The notes under the pieces were generated by a model. It saw only the letters and a list, made by a program, of their open reading frames with translations, was not told the DNA's origin and did not search any database. Of a stretch of 64,000 nucleotides of DNA, positions 48,160 to 55,649 are shown one piece after another. How positions within the stretch are numbered: the stretch's first letter is position 1; each line of letters opens with the position of its first letter. Both the position numbers and the translations under genes were made by a program. The DNA is taken from positions 1 through 64,000 of the forward strand of contig NZ_JASNFN010000027.1 of the NCBI RefSeq assembly GCF_030731085.1, read 5' to 3'. The DNA comes from Blastococcus carthaginiensis. Its GTDB lineage: Bacteria; Actinomycetota; Actinomycetes; Mycobacteriales; Geodermatophilaceae.

Positions 48160-48987
48160 TCAGCGCGGGGCCCGGGCCAGCTGCCGGCTCTGCGCGACCA
48201 GCCGGCCGCTGGAGTCCCAGATCCGGTACTCCTCGTCCAGCCAGCCGCCGGCGATCTCGTTGGCCCGGGCCTCGGCCAGGCACCACCCGGGAGCGGGCCG
48301 GGCGCGCACCAGCACCTGCAGCTGGACCGTGGGCGCCCAGCCCATGAGCCCCATCGACCAGCTCGTCGGCGGCAGCACGTCGGCGAACAGCAGCAGCGTC
48401 AGCGGGTCGGGCTCGCGCCCGTCGGCGAGCCGCAGCCAGGCCCGCATCACCGGCTCCCCCGACGGCGTGCCCAGCGCCCAGCCGGCGGTGGCGGGGTCCA
48501 GGCGGGTCTCCACCCGGTGCCGCAGACCCACCGCGGGAACGGGGTGGCCGCCCATCTCGGCGCCCGGCCCGGCCTGCAGGCACGACTCCACCGGCGGGAC
48601 GTCCGGGACCGGCACCGAGCGCAGCGGGGCGTCGTCCCCGAGCGCCGCCGTCGTCACCTGGACGCTGAGCGTGGGCCCCGCGGGGCCGCTGAGGACGACG
48701 CCGGTGTGCGCCAGGGTCCGGCCGGCCGGGCCCGGCGTGACGGCCAGCGAGGCCGGGCCGGGTGGGGTCGCGCGCAGGTAGCTGGCCGAGACGGCCACCG
48801 GGTGCGGGTGGGGGCTGTCCGCGAGCGCGGCCCGGGCGGCGACGGCGAGCAGGTAGCCGCCGTTGAGGATGCCGCTGCCCACGTCCCAGCCGGGGTGGAG
48901 GTCGGCGACGAAGCCGCCGCCCTCGGACCGCCGGACGGCGGTGGCGGCGTCGAACTCGGAGAGGCCCTGGGCATCGTTCTGCGGCAC
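48160..48987 (-). CDS. Double-hotdog thioesterase-family protein (TesB-like)
   Basis: 275 residues, two hotdog halves: FVADLHPGWDVGSGILNGGYLLAVAARAA with SASYLRATPPGPASLAV in the first, and a second half PTSWSMGLMGWAPTVQLQVLVRARPAPGWCLAEARANEIAGGWLDEEYRIWDSSGRLVAQSRQLA. The end is typical of acyl-CoA thioesterase II/Acyl-ACP_TE-like proteins. The start codon GTG 48987 lies 28 bases from the divergent aldo/keto reductase start. Confidence 0.85.
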   Translation of the reverse strand: MPQNDAQGLSEFDAATAVRRSEGGGFVADLHPGWDVGSGILNGGYLLAVAARAALADSPHPHPVAVSASYLRATPPGPASLAVTPGPAGRTLAHTGVVLSGPAGPTLSVQVTTAALGDDAPLRSVPVPDVPPVESCLQAGPGAEMGGHPVPAVGLRHRVETRLDPATAGWALGTPSGEPVMRAWLRLADGREPDPLTLLLFADVLPPTSWSMGLMGWAPTVQLQVLVRARPAPGWCLAEARANEIAGGWLDEEYRIWDSSGRLVAQSRQLARAPR

Positions 48988-49014
48988 GTCGGACAGGGTG
49001 CCAGGGTGGCCGGC

Positions 49015-49983
49015 ATGGACTACACCCACCTCGGCCGCAGCGGCCTGTCGGTCTCCCGGCTCTGCCTGGGGACGATGAACTTCGGCTGGAAGACCGAGGA
49101 GGGCGACTCGCACGCCATCCTCGACCGGGCGCTGGCCGAGGGCATCAACTTCGTCGACACCGCCAACGTCTACGGCTTCGACGCCGGCAAGGGCCGCACC
49201 GAGGAGGTGCTGGGCAGCTGGTTCGCCCAGGGGGGCGAGCGCCGCGAGAAGACGGTGCTGGCCACCAAGGTGTACGGCGGGATGAGCGACTTGCCCAACG
49301 ACACGTTCCTCTCCGCCCGCAACATCGTCCGGGCCTGCGAGGGCTCGCTGCGCCGGATGGGCACCGACTGGATCGACCTGTACCAGTTCCACCACGTCGA
49401 CCTCGCGACGCCGTGGGAGGAGATCTGGCAGGCCTGCGAGACGCTGGTCGCGCAGGGCAAGCTGCTCTACGTCGGTTCCTCCAACCACGCCGCGTGGCAG
49501 ATCGCCGCCGCGAACGAGGCCGCGGCCCGGCGGAACTTCCAGGGCCTGGTGAGCGAGCAGTCGCACTACAACCTGCTCACCCGGCACGTCGAACTCGAGG
49601 TGCTCCCCGCGGCGCAGCACTACGGCGTCGGCGTCATCCCGTGGAGCCCGCTGGCCGGCGGCCTGCTCGCCGGCGCCCTGGAGAAGTCGGACGGTGCCCG
49701 CCGCAGCGAGGAGCGCACCCGGAAGCGGATCGAGCAGCACCGCCCCGCGCTGGAGCGGTACGAGGCGTTCTGCCGGGAGCTGGGGCACGCCCCGGCCGAC
49801 GTCGGGCTGGCCTGGCTGCTCCACCAGCCGGCCGTGACCGCGCCGATCGTCGGCCCGCGCACGATGGAGCAGCTCGAGGGCGGCCTGCGGGCGCTGGAGA
49901 TCGCGCTGGACGACGCCGCCCTGGCCCGACTCGACGAGATCTTCCCCGGCTACCGCGCCGCCCCGATGGAGTACGCCTGGTGA
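49015..49983 (+). CDS. Aldo/keto reductase
   Basis: 322 residues of the (beta/alpha)8 NADPH-dependent family: MDYTHLGRSGLSVSRLCLGTMNFGW, catalytic Asp-Tyr in NFVDTANVYGFDAGKGRTEEVLG, Lys in VLATKVYG and His in IDLYQFHHVD, and cofactor-binding IVGPRTMEQLEGGL. Close to the YajO/YghZ-like group acting on aldehydes. CAGGGT 7 bases before ATG 49015 may be its -10 box. Confidence 0.93.
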   Translation: MDYTHLGRSGLSVSRLCLGTMNFGWKTEEGDSHAILDRALAEGINFVDTANVYGFDAGKGRTEEVLGSWFAQGGERREKTVLATKVYGGMSDLPNDTFLSARNIVRACEGSLRRMGTDWIDLYQFHHVDLATPWEEIWQACETLVAQGKLLYVGSSNHAAWQIAAANEAAARRNFQGLVSEQSHYNLLTRHVELEVLPAAQHYGVGVIPWSPLAGGLLAGALEKSDGARRSEERTRKRIEQHRPALERYEAFCRELGHAPADVGLAWLLHQPAVTAPIVGPRTMEQLEGGLRALEIALDDAALARLDEIFPGYRAAPMEYAW

Positions 49984-49996
49984 CCGGCCCGCCCCC

Positions 49997-50058
49997 GGGC
50001 AAAGGATCCTTTACCTACGGCGTGGGGCCCGATTCCGCATGTAAAGGATCCTTTGCCC
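49997..50058. repeat. 18-base inverted repeat containing two BamHI-site palindromes
   Basis: GGGCAAAGGATCCTTTAC (49997-50014) and its exact reverse complement GTAAAGGATCCTTTGCCC (50041-50058) flank 26 bases. Each arm also contains the 12-base palindrome AAAGGATCCTTT. It is notably AT-rich for this genome. The right arm overlaps the last codons of the thpR gene, which stops at 50015. It could terminate both convergent genes, or be a palindromic repeat family. Confidence 0.75.
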
Positions 50059-50605
50059 CTAACGGCCAGGAGGCGACGACCGTGTACGCCGGTGCCGCGC
50101 CGAGGCGGCTCTCCCACAGCCGGATCTCGCGCACCGGCCACTCCGGCCCCCGGTAGCCGGCCAGCCGGTCGGTGAGGGTGCCGTCGGCGGGCCGGCCGGG
50201 GCGCCACCGGCCGAGCGTCAAGTGCGGCCGGAACGGCCGGTCCTCCACCGGGAGCCCCAGGGTGCGCGCGACCGCCGCCAGCCGGCCGGCCAGCGCGACC
50301 AGCGGGTCGACGTCGCCCTCCAGCCCCGCCCAGGCGACCTGCGGGCGGCGCAGCGAGCCGAACCGCCCACCGCCGGCCAGCCGCAGCGCAATCGGCGGGG
50401 TCGCGGCCACCGCCGGCGCCGCCGTGGCCACCAGGCCGAGCACCAGCGGCTCGGGCACGGCACCGAGGAACAGCAGCGTGAGGTGCCAGCGTTCGGGCCG
50501 GCCCCAGCGCGGCGCACCGGGGAGGTCGCGCAGCGGGCCGAGGGCGCGGTCGAGGTCGCGGCGCGCGGCGTCGGGCGGGTCGACGGCGAAGAACAGCCGG
50601 CGCAC
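50015..50605 (-). CDS. thpR: RNA 2,3-cyclic phosphodiesterase ThpR
   Basis: 196 residues with two catalytic HxTx motifs, HLTL in RWHLTLLFLG and HLTL in FRPHLTLGRW, the 2H phosphoesterase arrangement. Opens 2,3-cyclic phosphate ends or ligates 2-5 RNA in vitro. The C-terminal 13 residues (after VVASW) are encoded by the palindromic repeat, so the tail may have been changed by it. Start GTG 50605. Confidence 0.9.
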   Translation of the reverse strand: MRRLFFAVDPPDAARRDLDRALGPLRDLPGAPRWGRPERWHLTLLFLGAVPEPLVLGLVATAAPAVAATPPIALRLAGGGRFGSLRRPQVAWAGLEGDVDPLVALAGRLAAVARTLGLPVEDRPFRPHLTLGRWRPGRPADGTLTDRLAGYRGPEWPVREIRLWESRLGAAPAYTVVASWPLGAKDPLHAESGPTP

Positions 50606-50616
50606 GTCCCCCGGGT

Positions 50617-51000
50617 TCAGAGGGGCACCTGCAGCCCGGCGGCGCGCAGCTCGGCGGCCAGCCGCAGGCGCTCGACCTCACGCGGCCGGCCCTCCGGCAG
50701 CTCCGCGAGCGCCGAGGTCACCCCGAGCATCCCGGCCGCCTCGGTGAGGACGTCGTCATAGGCCGCCAGCAGCGCGCGGCGGCGGGCCATGGGCATGCCG
50801 GCGGGCACCAGGGCCACTTGGCGGGCGAGCCGGCGCAGGTGGGCGGCGACGACCTCCAGCGACCGCCCGGGCGGCGCGGGGTGGCGGGCCGCGTGGCGGC
50901 GGGCCGACCAGGCCTCGATCCGCCGGATCAGCGGTCCGAGACCGGCGACCAGGCCGGCGAACGCGGCGAGCAGTGCGACGAGCTGGAGGAGCGCGGCCAT
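50617..51000 (-). CDS. Hypothetical protein with N-terminal membrane anchor
   Basis: 127 residues. One helix at 2-24 (MAALLQLVALLAAFAGLVAGL), then a charged helical region with IRRIEAWSARRHAARHPAPPGRSLEVVAAHLRRLARQVALVPAGMPMARRRALLAAYDDVLTEAAGML and LPEGRPREVERLRLAAELRAAGLQVPL. The last portion recurs in actinobacterial hypotheticals next to other genes. Eleven bases separate it from thpR downstream. No function assigned. Confidence 0.65.
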   Translation of the reverse strand: MAALLQLVALLAAFAGLVAGLGPLIRRIEAWSARRHAARHPAPPGRSLEVVAAHLRRLARQVALVPAGMPMARRRALLAAYDDVLTEAAGMLGVTSALAELPEGRPREVERLRLAAELRAAGLQVPL

Positions 51001-51056
51001 GGTCTTCCCCTGCGCACGGGCGTGTACCGGTGCAGCGAACGGTACGCGGAGAACGC

Positions 51057-52376
51057 TCAGAGCGACTGCTGACCGGGGGCCTGCCGGCTGAGCTCCTCCT
51101 CCACGGTGCGCACCTGCGGGGAGGGGACGACGGGGCGGATGCGCACCCGCACGGGCGAGCGCTCCACCGTCAGCCGCAGCGAGCCGCGGTGGGCCAGCCA
51201 GGCCGCGGCGGCGAGGCCGGCGACGACGCAGACGCCGCCGCCGATGACGAGCCCCCACGGGGCGCCGAAGCGCTCGGAGACCCAGCCGATCAGCGGCGCC
51301 CCGACCGGGGTGCCGCCCATGAAGCACATGAAGTAGAGCGCCATGACCCGGCCGCGCATCTGCGGGTCGACGCCGAGCTGGACGAAGCTGTTGTTGGCCA
51401 CGCTGAACACCAGCGCCGCCGCACCGGTGGGCACCAGCAGCGCGGCGAAGGCCAGGTAGCCGGGCATCAGCCCGGCGACGACCGTGCAGGCGCCGAAGAG
51501 CACCGCCGAGCCGACGAGGAACCGCTGCCGGGGCCGGACGCTGCGCCGGGTGGAGAGCAGGGCGCCGCTCAGCGACCCGACCGCGAAGCACGTGGACAGC
51601 AGGCCGAATGCCTCCGCGCCGAGGTCGAAGGTCTCCCGGGCCATCAGCGCGATGGTGACCTGGTGGTTGAAGCCGAAGGTGCCCACGACGAAGGCCAGCC
51701 CCATCGCCAGCAGCAGGTCGGGGTGGGCCGAGGTGTAGGCCAGCCCCTCGCGCAGCTGCCCCCGGCCGCGGGCGACCGGCGGGCTCGGGGTGAGCTCCTC
51801 GGTGCGCATGCCGGCGATCGCGGCGATGGTGAAGGCGAAGCTCGCCGCGTTGAGGAAGAACGCCGGTGCGGTGTTCCCCGACGCCGCACCGATCAGCAGC
51901 CCGGCGAGCGCCGGCCCGACCAGACGGGCGCCGTTGAAGATCGTCGAGTTGAGGCTCACCGCGTTCGTGATCAGCGCGGGGCCGACCATCTCCGGCACGA
52001 ACGACTGGCGCACCGGCACGTCGACGGCAGCGACCGAGCCGAGCAGCCCGGCGAGGACGAACACGTGCCACAGCGCGACCGCCCCGGTGGCCACCAGGAC
52101 CCCCAGCACGAGGGCGAGCAGGCCCATGAGGGTCTGGGCGATCAACAGCAGCCGGCGCTTGGGGTAGCGGTCGGCGAGGACGCCGCCGTACGCGCTCAGC
52201 AGCAGCGCGGGGCCGAACTGCAGCGCGGTGATCAGCCCGAGGGCGACGCCGCTGCCGTCGGAGAGCTGGAGCACCAGCCAGTCCTGGCCGATGCGCTGCA
52301 TCCAGGTACCGGTCAGGCTGAGCAGGTTGGCCGAGGCGTAGCGGCGGAAGTTGCGCACCCGGAGGGCCCGGAACAT
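51057..52376 (-). CDS. MFS_3 transporter
   Basis: 439 residues, about 12 helices. It starts MFRALRVRNFRRYASANLLSLTGTWMQRIGQDWLVLQLSDG, the enterobactin-exporter-like group; the loop 2-3 motif is GGVLADRYPKRRLL. A Pro/Arg/Glu-rich cytosolic tail of 50 residues follows the last helix. Start ATG 52376 (AGGGGAG site); the GTG at 52427 overlapping the MarR stop (GTGA) is an alternative. The MarR gene upstream probably represses it. Confidence 0.88.
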   Translation of the reverse strand: MFRALRVRNFRRYASANLLSLTGTWMQRIGQDWLVLQLSDGSGVALGLITALQFGPALLLSAYGGVLADRYPKRRLLLIAQTLMGLLALVLGVLVATGAVALWHVFVLAGLLGSVAAVDVPVRQSFVPEMVGPALITNAVSLNSTIFNGARLVGPALAGLLIGAASGNTAPAFFLNAASFAFTIAAIAGMRTEELTPSPPVARGRGQLREGLAYTSAHPDLLLAMGLAFVVGTFGFNHQVTIALMARETFDLGAEAFGLLSTCFAVGSLSGALLSTRRSVRPRQRFLVGSAVLFGACTVVAGLMPGYLAFAALLVPTGAAALVFSVANNSFVQLGVDPQMRGRVMALYFMCFMGGTPVGAPLIGWVSERFGAPWGLVIGGGVCVVAGLAAAAWLAHRGSLRLTVERSPVRVRIRPVVPSPQVRTVEEELSRQAPGQQSL

Positions 52377-52423
52377 GCCGCTCCCCTGCTCGGGCGGCGT
52401 CCGCTGGTCAGTGCTCGTGCAGG

Positions 52424-52858
52424 TCACCCACCGGCGAGCTTGTCCATGATCTCGGCCGCCTCGCGCAGCACCGACCGCTCCTCGGCGGTGAGCTCCTGCA
52501 GCCGGCCGGCCAGCCACGCCTCGCGTGCCCGCGCCTCCGCCGAGAGCAGCTCCTCGGCCGCCGCGGTCAGCCCGATGATGACCTGGCGCCCGTCGGTGGG
52601 GTGCGGCGTGCGGGTGACCAGCCCCGCGTTCTCCAGGGCGACGACGACGCGGGTCATCGACGGCGGCTGCACCCGCTCGTGGGCGGCCAGCTCCCCCGGG
52701 CTCATCGGGCCGTGCCGCTTGAGCGTCGACAGCGCCGCGAGGTGGGTGAGCGTCACCGACGTGTCCACCCGCTGGTTGCGCAGCCGCCGGGAGAACCGCA
52801 TGACCGCGAGCCGCAGCTCGTGGGCGAGCGCGGCGGTGTCCAGCGTCGTCCGGCCCAC
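52424..52858 (-). CDS. MarR-family transcriptional regulator
   Basis: 144 residues. Winged helix of MarR type: VTLTHLAALSTLKRHGPMSPGELAAHERVQPPSMTRVVVALENAGLVTRTPHPTDGRQVIIGLT, with dimerisation helices at both ends. The palindrome just upstream coincides with its -10 box (52863-52873), consistent with autorepression. Coupled to the exporter gene that follows on the minus strand. Confidence 0.9.
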   Translation of the reverse strand: MGRTTLDTAALAHELRLAVMRFSRRLRNQRVDTSVTLTHLAALSTLKRHGPMSPGELAAHERVQPPSMTRVVVALENAGLVTRTPHPTDGRQVIIGLTAAAEELLSAEARAREAWLAGRLQELTAEERSVLREAAEIMDKLAGG

Positions 52859-52862
52859 GATC

Positions 52863-52873
52863 GTTAGCCTAAC
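52863..52873 (-). promoter_or_regulatory. MarR-gene -10 box inside a short palindrome
   Basis: GTTAGGCTAAC (on the minus strand) is a perfect palindrome about a central G. Its TAGGCT lies 7 bases before the GTG at 52858, so the promoter is leaderless and the likely operator covers it. Confidence 0.45.
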
Positions 52874-52884
52874 TCAGCGCCTGT

Positions 52885-54444
52885 TCAGAACAGCTGCTGG
52901 AGCGGCTCGAGCGCGAAGTAGACCAGGAACAGCAGCGCCACCACCCACATGAGCGGGTGGATCTCCCGGCGCCGCCCGACCGCGAGGCGCAGCAGCACGA
53001 AGCTGATGACGCCGGCCCCGATGCCGTTGGTGATCGAGTAGGTGAACGGCATCAGCGCGATGGTGAGGAACGCGGGGATGACCAGGGACATGTCGTCCCA
53101 CGTGAGGTTCTTGATCTGGCTGATCATCAGCGCGCCGACGATGACCAGCGCGGGGGCGGCCGCCTCGGACGGGACCACCGCCACCAGCGGCGTGAAGAAG
53201 ACCGCGACCAGGAACAGCAGGCCGGTGACGATGCTGGCCAGCCCGGTGCGCGCACCGTCGGCCACACCGGCGGTGCTCTCGATGTAGGTGGTGTTCGACG
53301 AGACGCTGCCCGCGCCACCCGCGGCGGCGGCCAGCGAGTCGACGAGCAGGACCGGCTGCGACTTCGGCAGGTTGCGCTTCTCGTCCAGCAGGTCGCCCTC
53401 GGCGCCGACGGCGGTGACCGTGCCGACGGTGTCGAAGAAGTCGGCGATCATGATCGAGAAGACGATCAGCAGGGCGGCGACGACGCCGATGCGCTCGAAG
53501 CCGCCGAAGAGCGAGAAGTTGCCGAGCAGCGAGAAGTCGGGGCTGCCGACGACGTCGTCGGGGAGCGCGGGCACCTGCAGCGCCCACCCGCGGGGGTTCT
53601 CTCCGTCCTCGCCGAAGCGCGGGCCGACCCCGGCGATCGCCTCGACGACGATCGCGAGCACCGTCGTCGCCACGATGCCGATGAGCAGCGCGCCCTTGAC
53701 CCGGCGGACCACCAGGAGGCTCATGAGCAGCAGGCCGACGACGAAGACGAGCATCGGCCAGCCGGCGAGCTGGCCGCCCACGCCGAAGCTGATCAGCGGG
53801 TTGCCCGGCCGGATGATGCCGGCGTCGGCCAGCCCGATGATCGCCAGGAAGAACCCGATGCCGACGGCGATCGCGGTCTTGAGCTGCGCCGGGATGGCCT
53901 CGAAGACCGCCTTGCGGAAGCCGGTGAGCACCAGCACGGTGATCAGCAGCCCCTCGAGCACGACCAGGCCCATGATCTCGGGCCAGGTGAGCTGGGTGGC
54001 CGCGAAGACCGCGACGATCGCGTTGATGCCCAGGCCCGTGGCCAACGCGAACGGGTAGCGCCCGACGACACCCATGAGCAGCGTGAGCGCGCCGGCGAGC
54101 AGCGCGGTGACGGCGGCGATCGACCCGAAGGGCAGCACCGTGCCCTCGACGTCGGCGCCCGGGACGCCGTCCGGCCCCGCGATGCTGGTCAGGATGATCG
54201 GGTTGAGCACCACGATGTAGGCCATCGTGAAGAAGGTCGTGATCCCGCCGCGCACCTCGCGGCTGACCGTCGACCGGCGGGCGCTGATCTCGAAGTACCG
54301 GTCCAGCCCGTTCTTCGGGCGGACCCGCGGACCCTCGCTGCGGCGCGGCGTGGTCGGCGGCGTGCCGGCCGAGACGTCGGCGGGGGTGCTGCCGTCGGTG
54401 GCCGAGGCGCTGGCGCCACCGGAGGGACGGGACTTCTGCGGCAT
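52885..54444 (-). CDS. NCS2-family purine/guanine-hypoxanthine permease
   Basis: 519 residues from ATG 54444 (a 10-codon longer version begins at 54474), 12 or more helices. GLDRYFEISARRSTVSREVRGGITTFFTMAYIVVLNPIIL at the start, FFDTVGTVTAVGAEGDLLDE and VSSNTTYIESTAGVADGARTGLASIVTG are the AzgA/PbuG subgroup. Proton symport of guanine, hypoxanthine or adenine. The first 45 residues before GLDRYF are a Ser/Pro/Ala-rich disordered extension. No purine riboswitch-like element is evident upstream. Confidence 0.92.
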   Translation of the reverse strand: MPQKSRPSGGASASATDGSTPADVSAGTPPTTPRRSEGPRVRPKNGLDRYFEISARRSTVSREVRGGITTFFTMAYIVVLNPIILTSIAGPDGVPGADVEGTVLPFGSIAAVTALLAGALTLLMGVVGRYPFALATGLGINAIVAVFAATQLTWPEIMGLVVLEGLLITVLVLTGFRKAVFEAIPAQLKTAIAVGIGFFLAIIGLADAGIIRPGNPLISFGVGGQLAGWPMLVFVVGLLLMSLLVVRRVKGALLIGIVATTVLAIVVEAIAGVGPRFGEDGENPRGWALQVPALPDDVVGSPDFSLLGNFSLFGGFERIGVVAALLIVFSIMIADFFDTVGTVTAVGAEGDLLDEKRNLPKSQPVLLVDSLAAAAGGAGSVSSNTTYIESTAGVADGARTGLASIVTGLLFLVAVFFTPLVAVVPSEAAAPALVIVGALMISQIKNLTWDDMSLVIPAFLTIALMPFTYSITNGIGAGVISFVLLRLAVGRRREIHPLMWVVALLFLVYFALEPLQQLF

Positions 54445-54549
54445 GCGGGTTCTCCGGGCGGTGCGGGTGGCCATCGAGCGGCGACAGCGTGCCACACGGG
54501 CGGGCCGGGCTCGTCGACCCGTGACCGAGACGGGATCTAAGGTGCCGTC

Positions 54550-54777
54550 GTGGCCCGTCCCGCGAAGCAGGCTCCCCCGCCGTTGCAGGTCGACACCGCG
54601 CGCGTGGTGATCGCCGGCATCGCGGTGTGGGCGGTGGCCCTCGTCGTCCTGCTGCTGCTGGGCGACCGGGTGGACCGGATGTGGACCTGGACCTGCGTCG
54701 CCGCCATCGGGCTGGCCCTGCTCGGCCTCGGCGTCATGAAGCTGCAAGGGCAGCTGGGCCCCCGCGACCGCGGCTGA
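54550..54777 (+). CDS. DUF2530 small membrane protein
   Basis: 75 residues, two hydrophobic segments (RVVIAGIAVWAVALVVLLLL and WTCVAAIGLALLGLGVMKLQ), with the DUF2530 pattern PPLQVDTARVVxxG at the start. Function unknown; the gene keeps company with MarR, DUF3027 and MFS genes in actinobacteria. GTG start; TAAGGT at 54538-54543 is 6 bases upstream, suggesting a leaderless mRNA. Confidence 0.82.
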   Translation: MARPAKQAPPPLQVDTARVVIAGIAVWAVALVVLLLLGDRVDRMWTWTCVAAIGLALLGLGVMKLQGQLGPRDRG

Positions 54778-54783
54778 GCGCGC

Positions 54784-55593
54784 TCAGTCGCCCAGGACGT
54801 CGTACTCCGAGGTGTCGTAGCGCGCCGAGGTGACCACCTCGGTGTCCTGGACGACGACGAGCGTCGCCTGGCTGTGCGCGCCGCAGCCGTAGTCGGCCGC
54901 CACGACCCGCCCGTCACCGGGGGCGTAGGCGTTGCCGCAGGCGCCGACCAGCTGGCGGAGCGAGCCGGCCAGGGGCAGGTAGAAGCCGCAGGTCGCGCAG
55001 GGCCCGGGGGCCTGCCGGGCCATCGACGACGTCGGGCCGAACTCCCCCGCCGACCAGCGGGCGACGGCCTCCGACCGGCCCTCGCGCGACATGACCCGCT
55101 CCCGGCCGAGGCCGACCTCGCGGGCGACGACGCGCCCCTCGGTGTCGTCGGCGGAGTCGTCATCGGCCGTGTACGCCGGCACCAGCCGGGTGTCGTCCTC
55201 GGTGGCCGGCAGGACGTCGCCCACCGAGAGGTCGCCCGGGCGCAGCCGCTCGTGCCACGGCACCCACGCCGGCGCGCGCAGCGCCTGGTCGCCCGGGAGC
55301 AGCACCACCTCGTCGACGGTGACCCGGTCCTCGCCGGGCACCCGGGCGATCGTGACCGCCCAGTGCCAGCCCATGTAGCCGGGGAGCCGGCTGGCGAAGG
55401 TGTGGGTGAGCACCTCGCCGAGCTCGGCGGGCCCGACGGCCTCCGCCGTCGCGCCCAGGTGCTCGCCCACCAGGTCGGCGGCGCCGGCCGTCTCGACGGC
55501 CGCCGCCCGGGCCGGCTCGATCGCGGCGGTCAGCGGCTCGGCCGCTGCGGAGGCGGGCCGGACGGGCGCGGAGGAGTCGGACACGACGCCCAT
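54784..55593 (-). CDS. DUF3027 family protein
   Basis: 269 residues. Conserved stretches: LPGYMGWHWAVTIARVPGEDRVTVDEVVLLPGDQALRAPAWVPWHERLRPGDLSVGDVLP, ERVMSREGRSEAVARWSAGEFGP, and a probable metal-binding cluster CATCGFYLPLAGSLRQLVGACGNAYAPGDGRVVAADYGCGAHSQA (four to five cysteines and a His). These are the DUF3027 signature, essentially confined to actinobacteria. An acidic linker interrupts the middle (ADDDSADDTEG). Function unknown; the Cys/His set suggests a zinc site. Confidence 0.85.
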   Translation of the reverse strand: MGVVSDSSAPVRPASAAAEPLTAAIEPARAAAVETAGAADLVGEHLGATAEAVGPAELGEVLTHTFASRLPGYMGWHWAVTIARVPGEDRVTVDEVVLLPGDQALRAPAWVPWHERLRPGDLSVGDVLPATEDDTRLVPAYTADDDSADDTEGRVVAREVGLGRERVMSREGRSEAVARWSAGEFGPTSSMARQAPGPCATCGFYLPLAGSLRQLVGACGNAYAPGDGRVVAADYGCGAHSQATLVVVQDTEVVTSARYDTSEYDVLGD

Positions 55594-55649
55594 TGTGGCG
55601 GACGGCCGGCCCGGCGTCTCCGACCGCACTCCCGGCCCGGTGCGGCACC

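Noticed and set aside
49997..50058. The two GGATCC sites as cloning artefact
   Set aside because: The surrounding 18 bases are perfectly inverted and embedded in thpR, which a vector junction would not give; no vector sequence is seen.
52885..54550. Purine riboswitch upstream of the permease
   Set aside because: Only about 100 bases separate it from the divergent gene and no conserved three-way-junction elements are seen.
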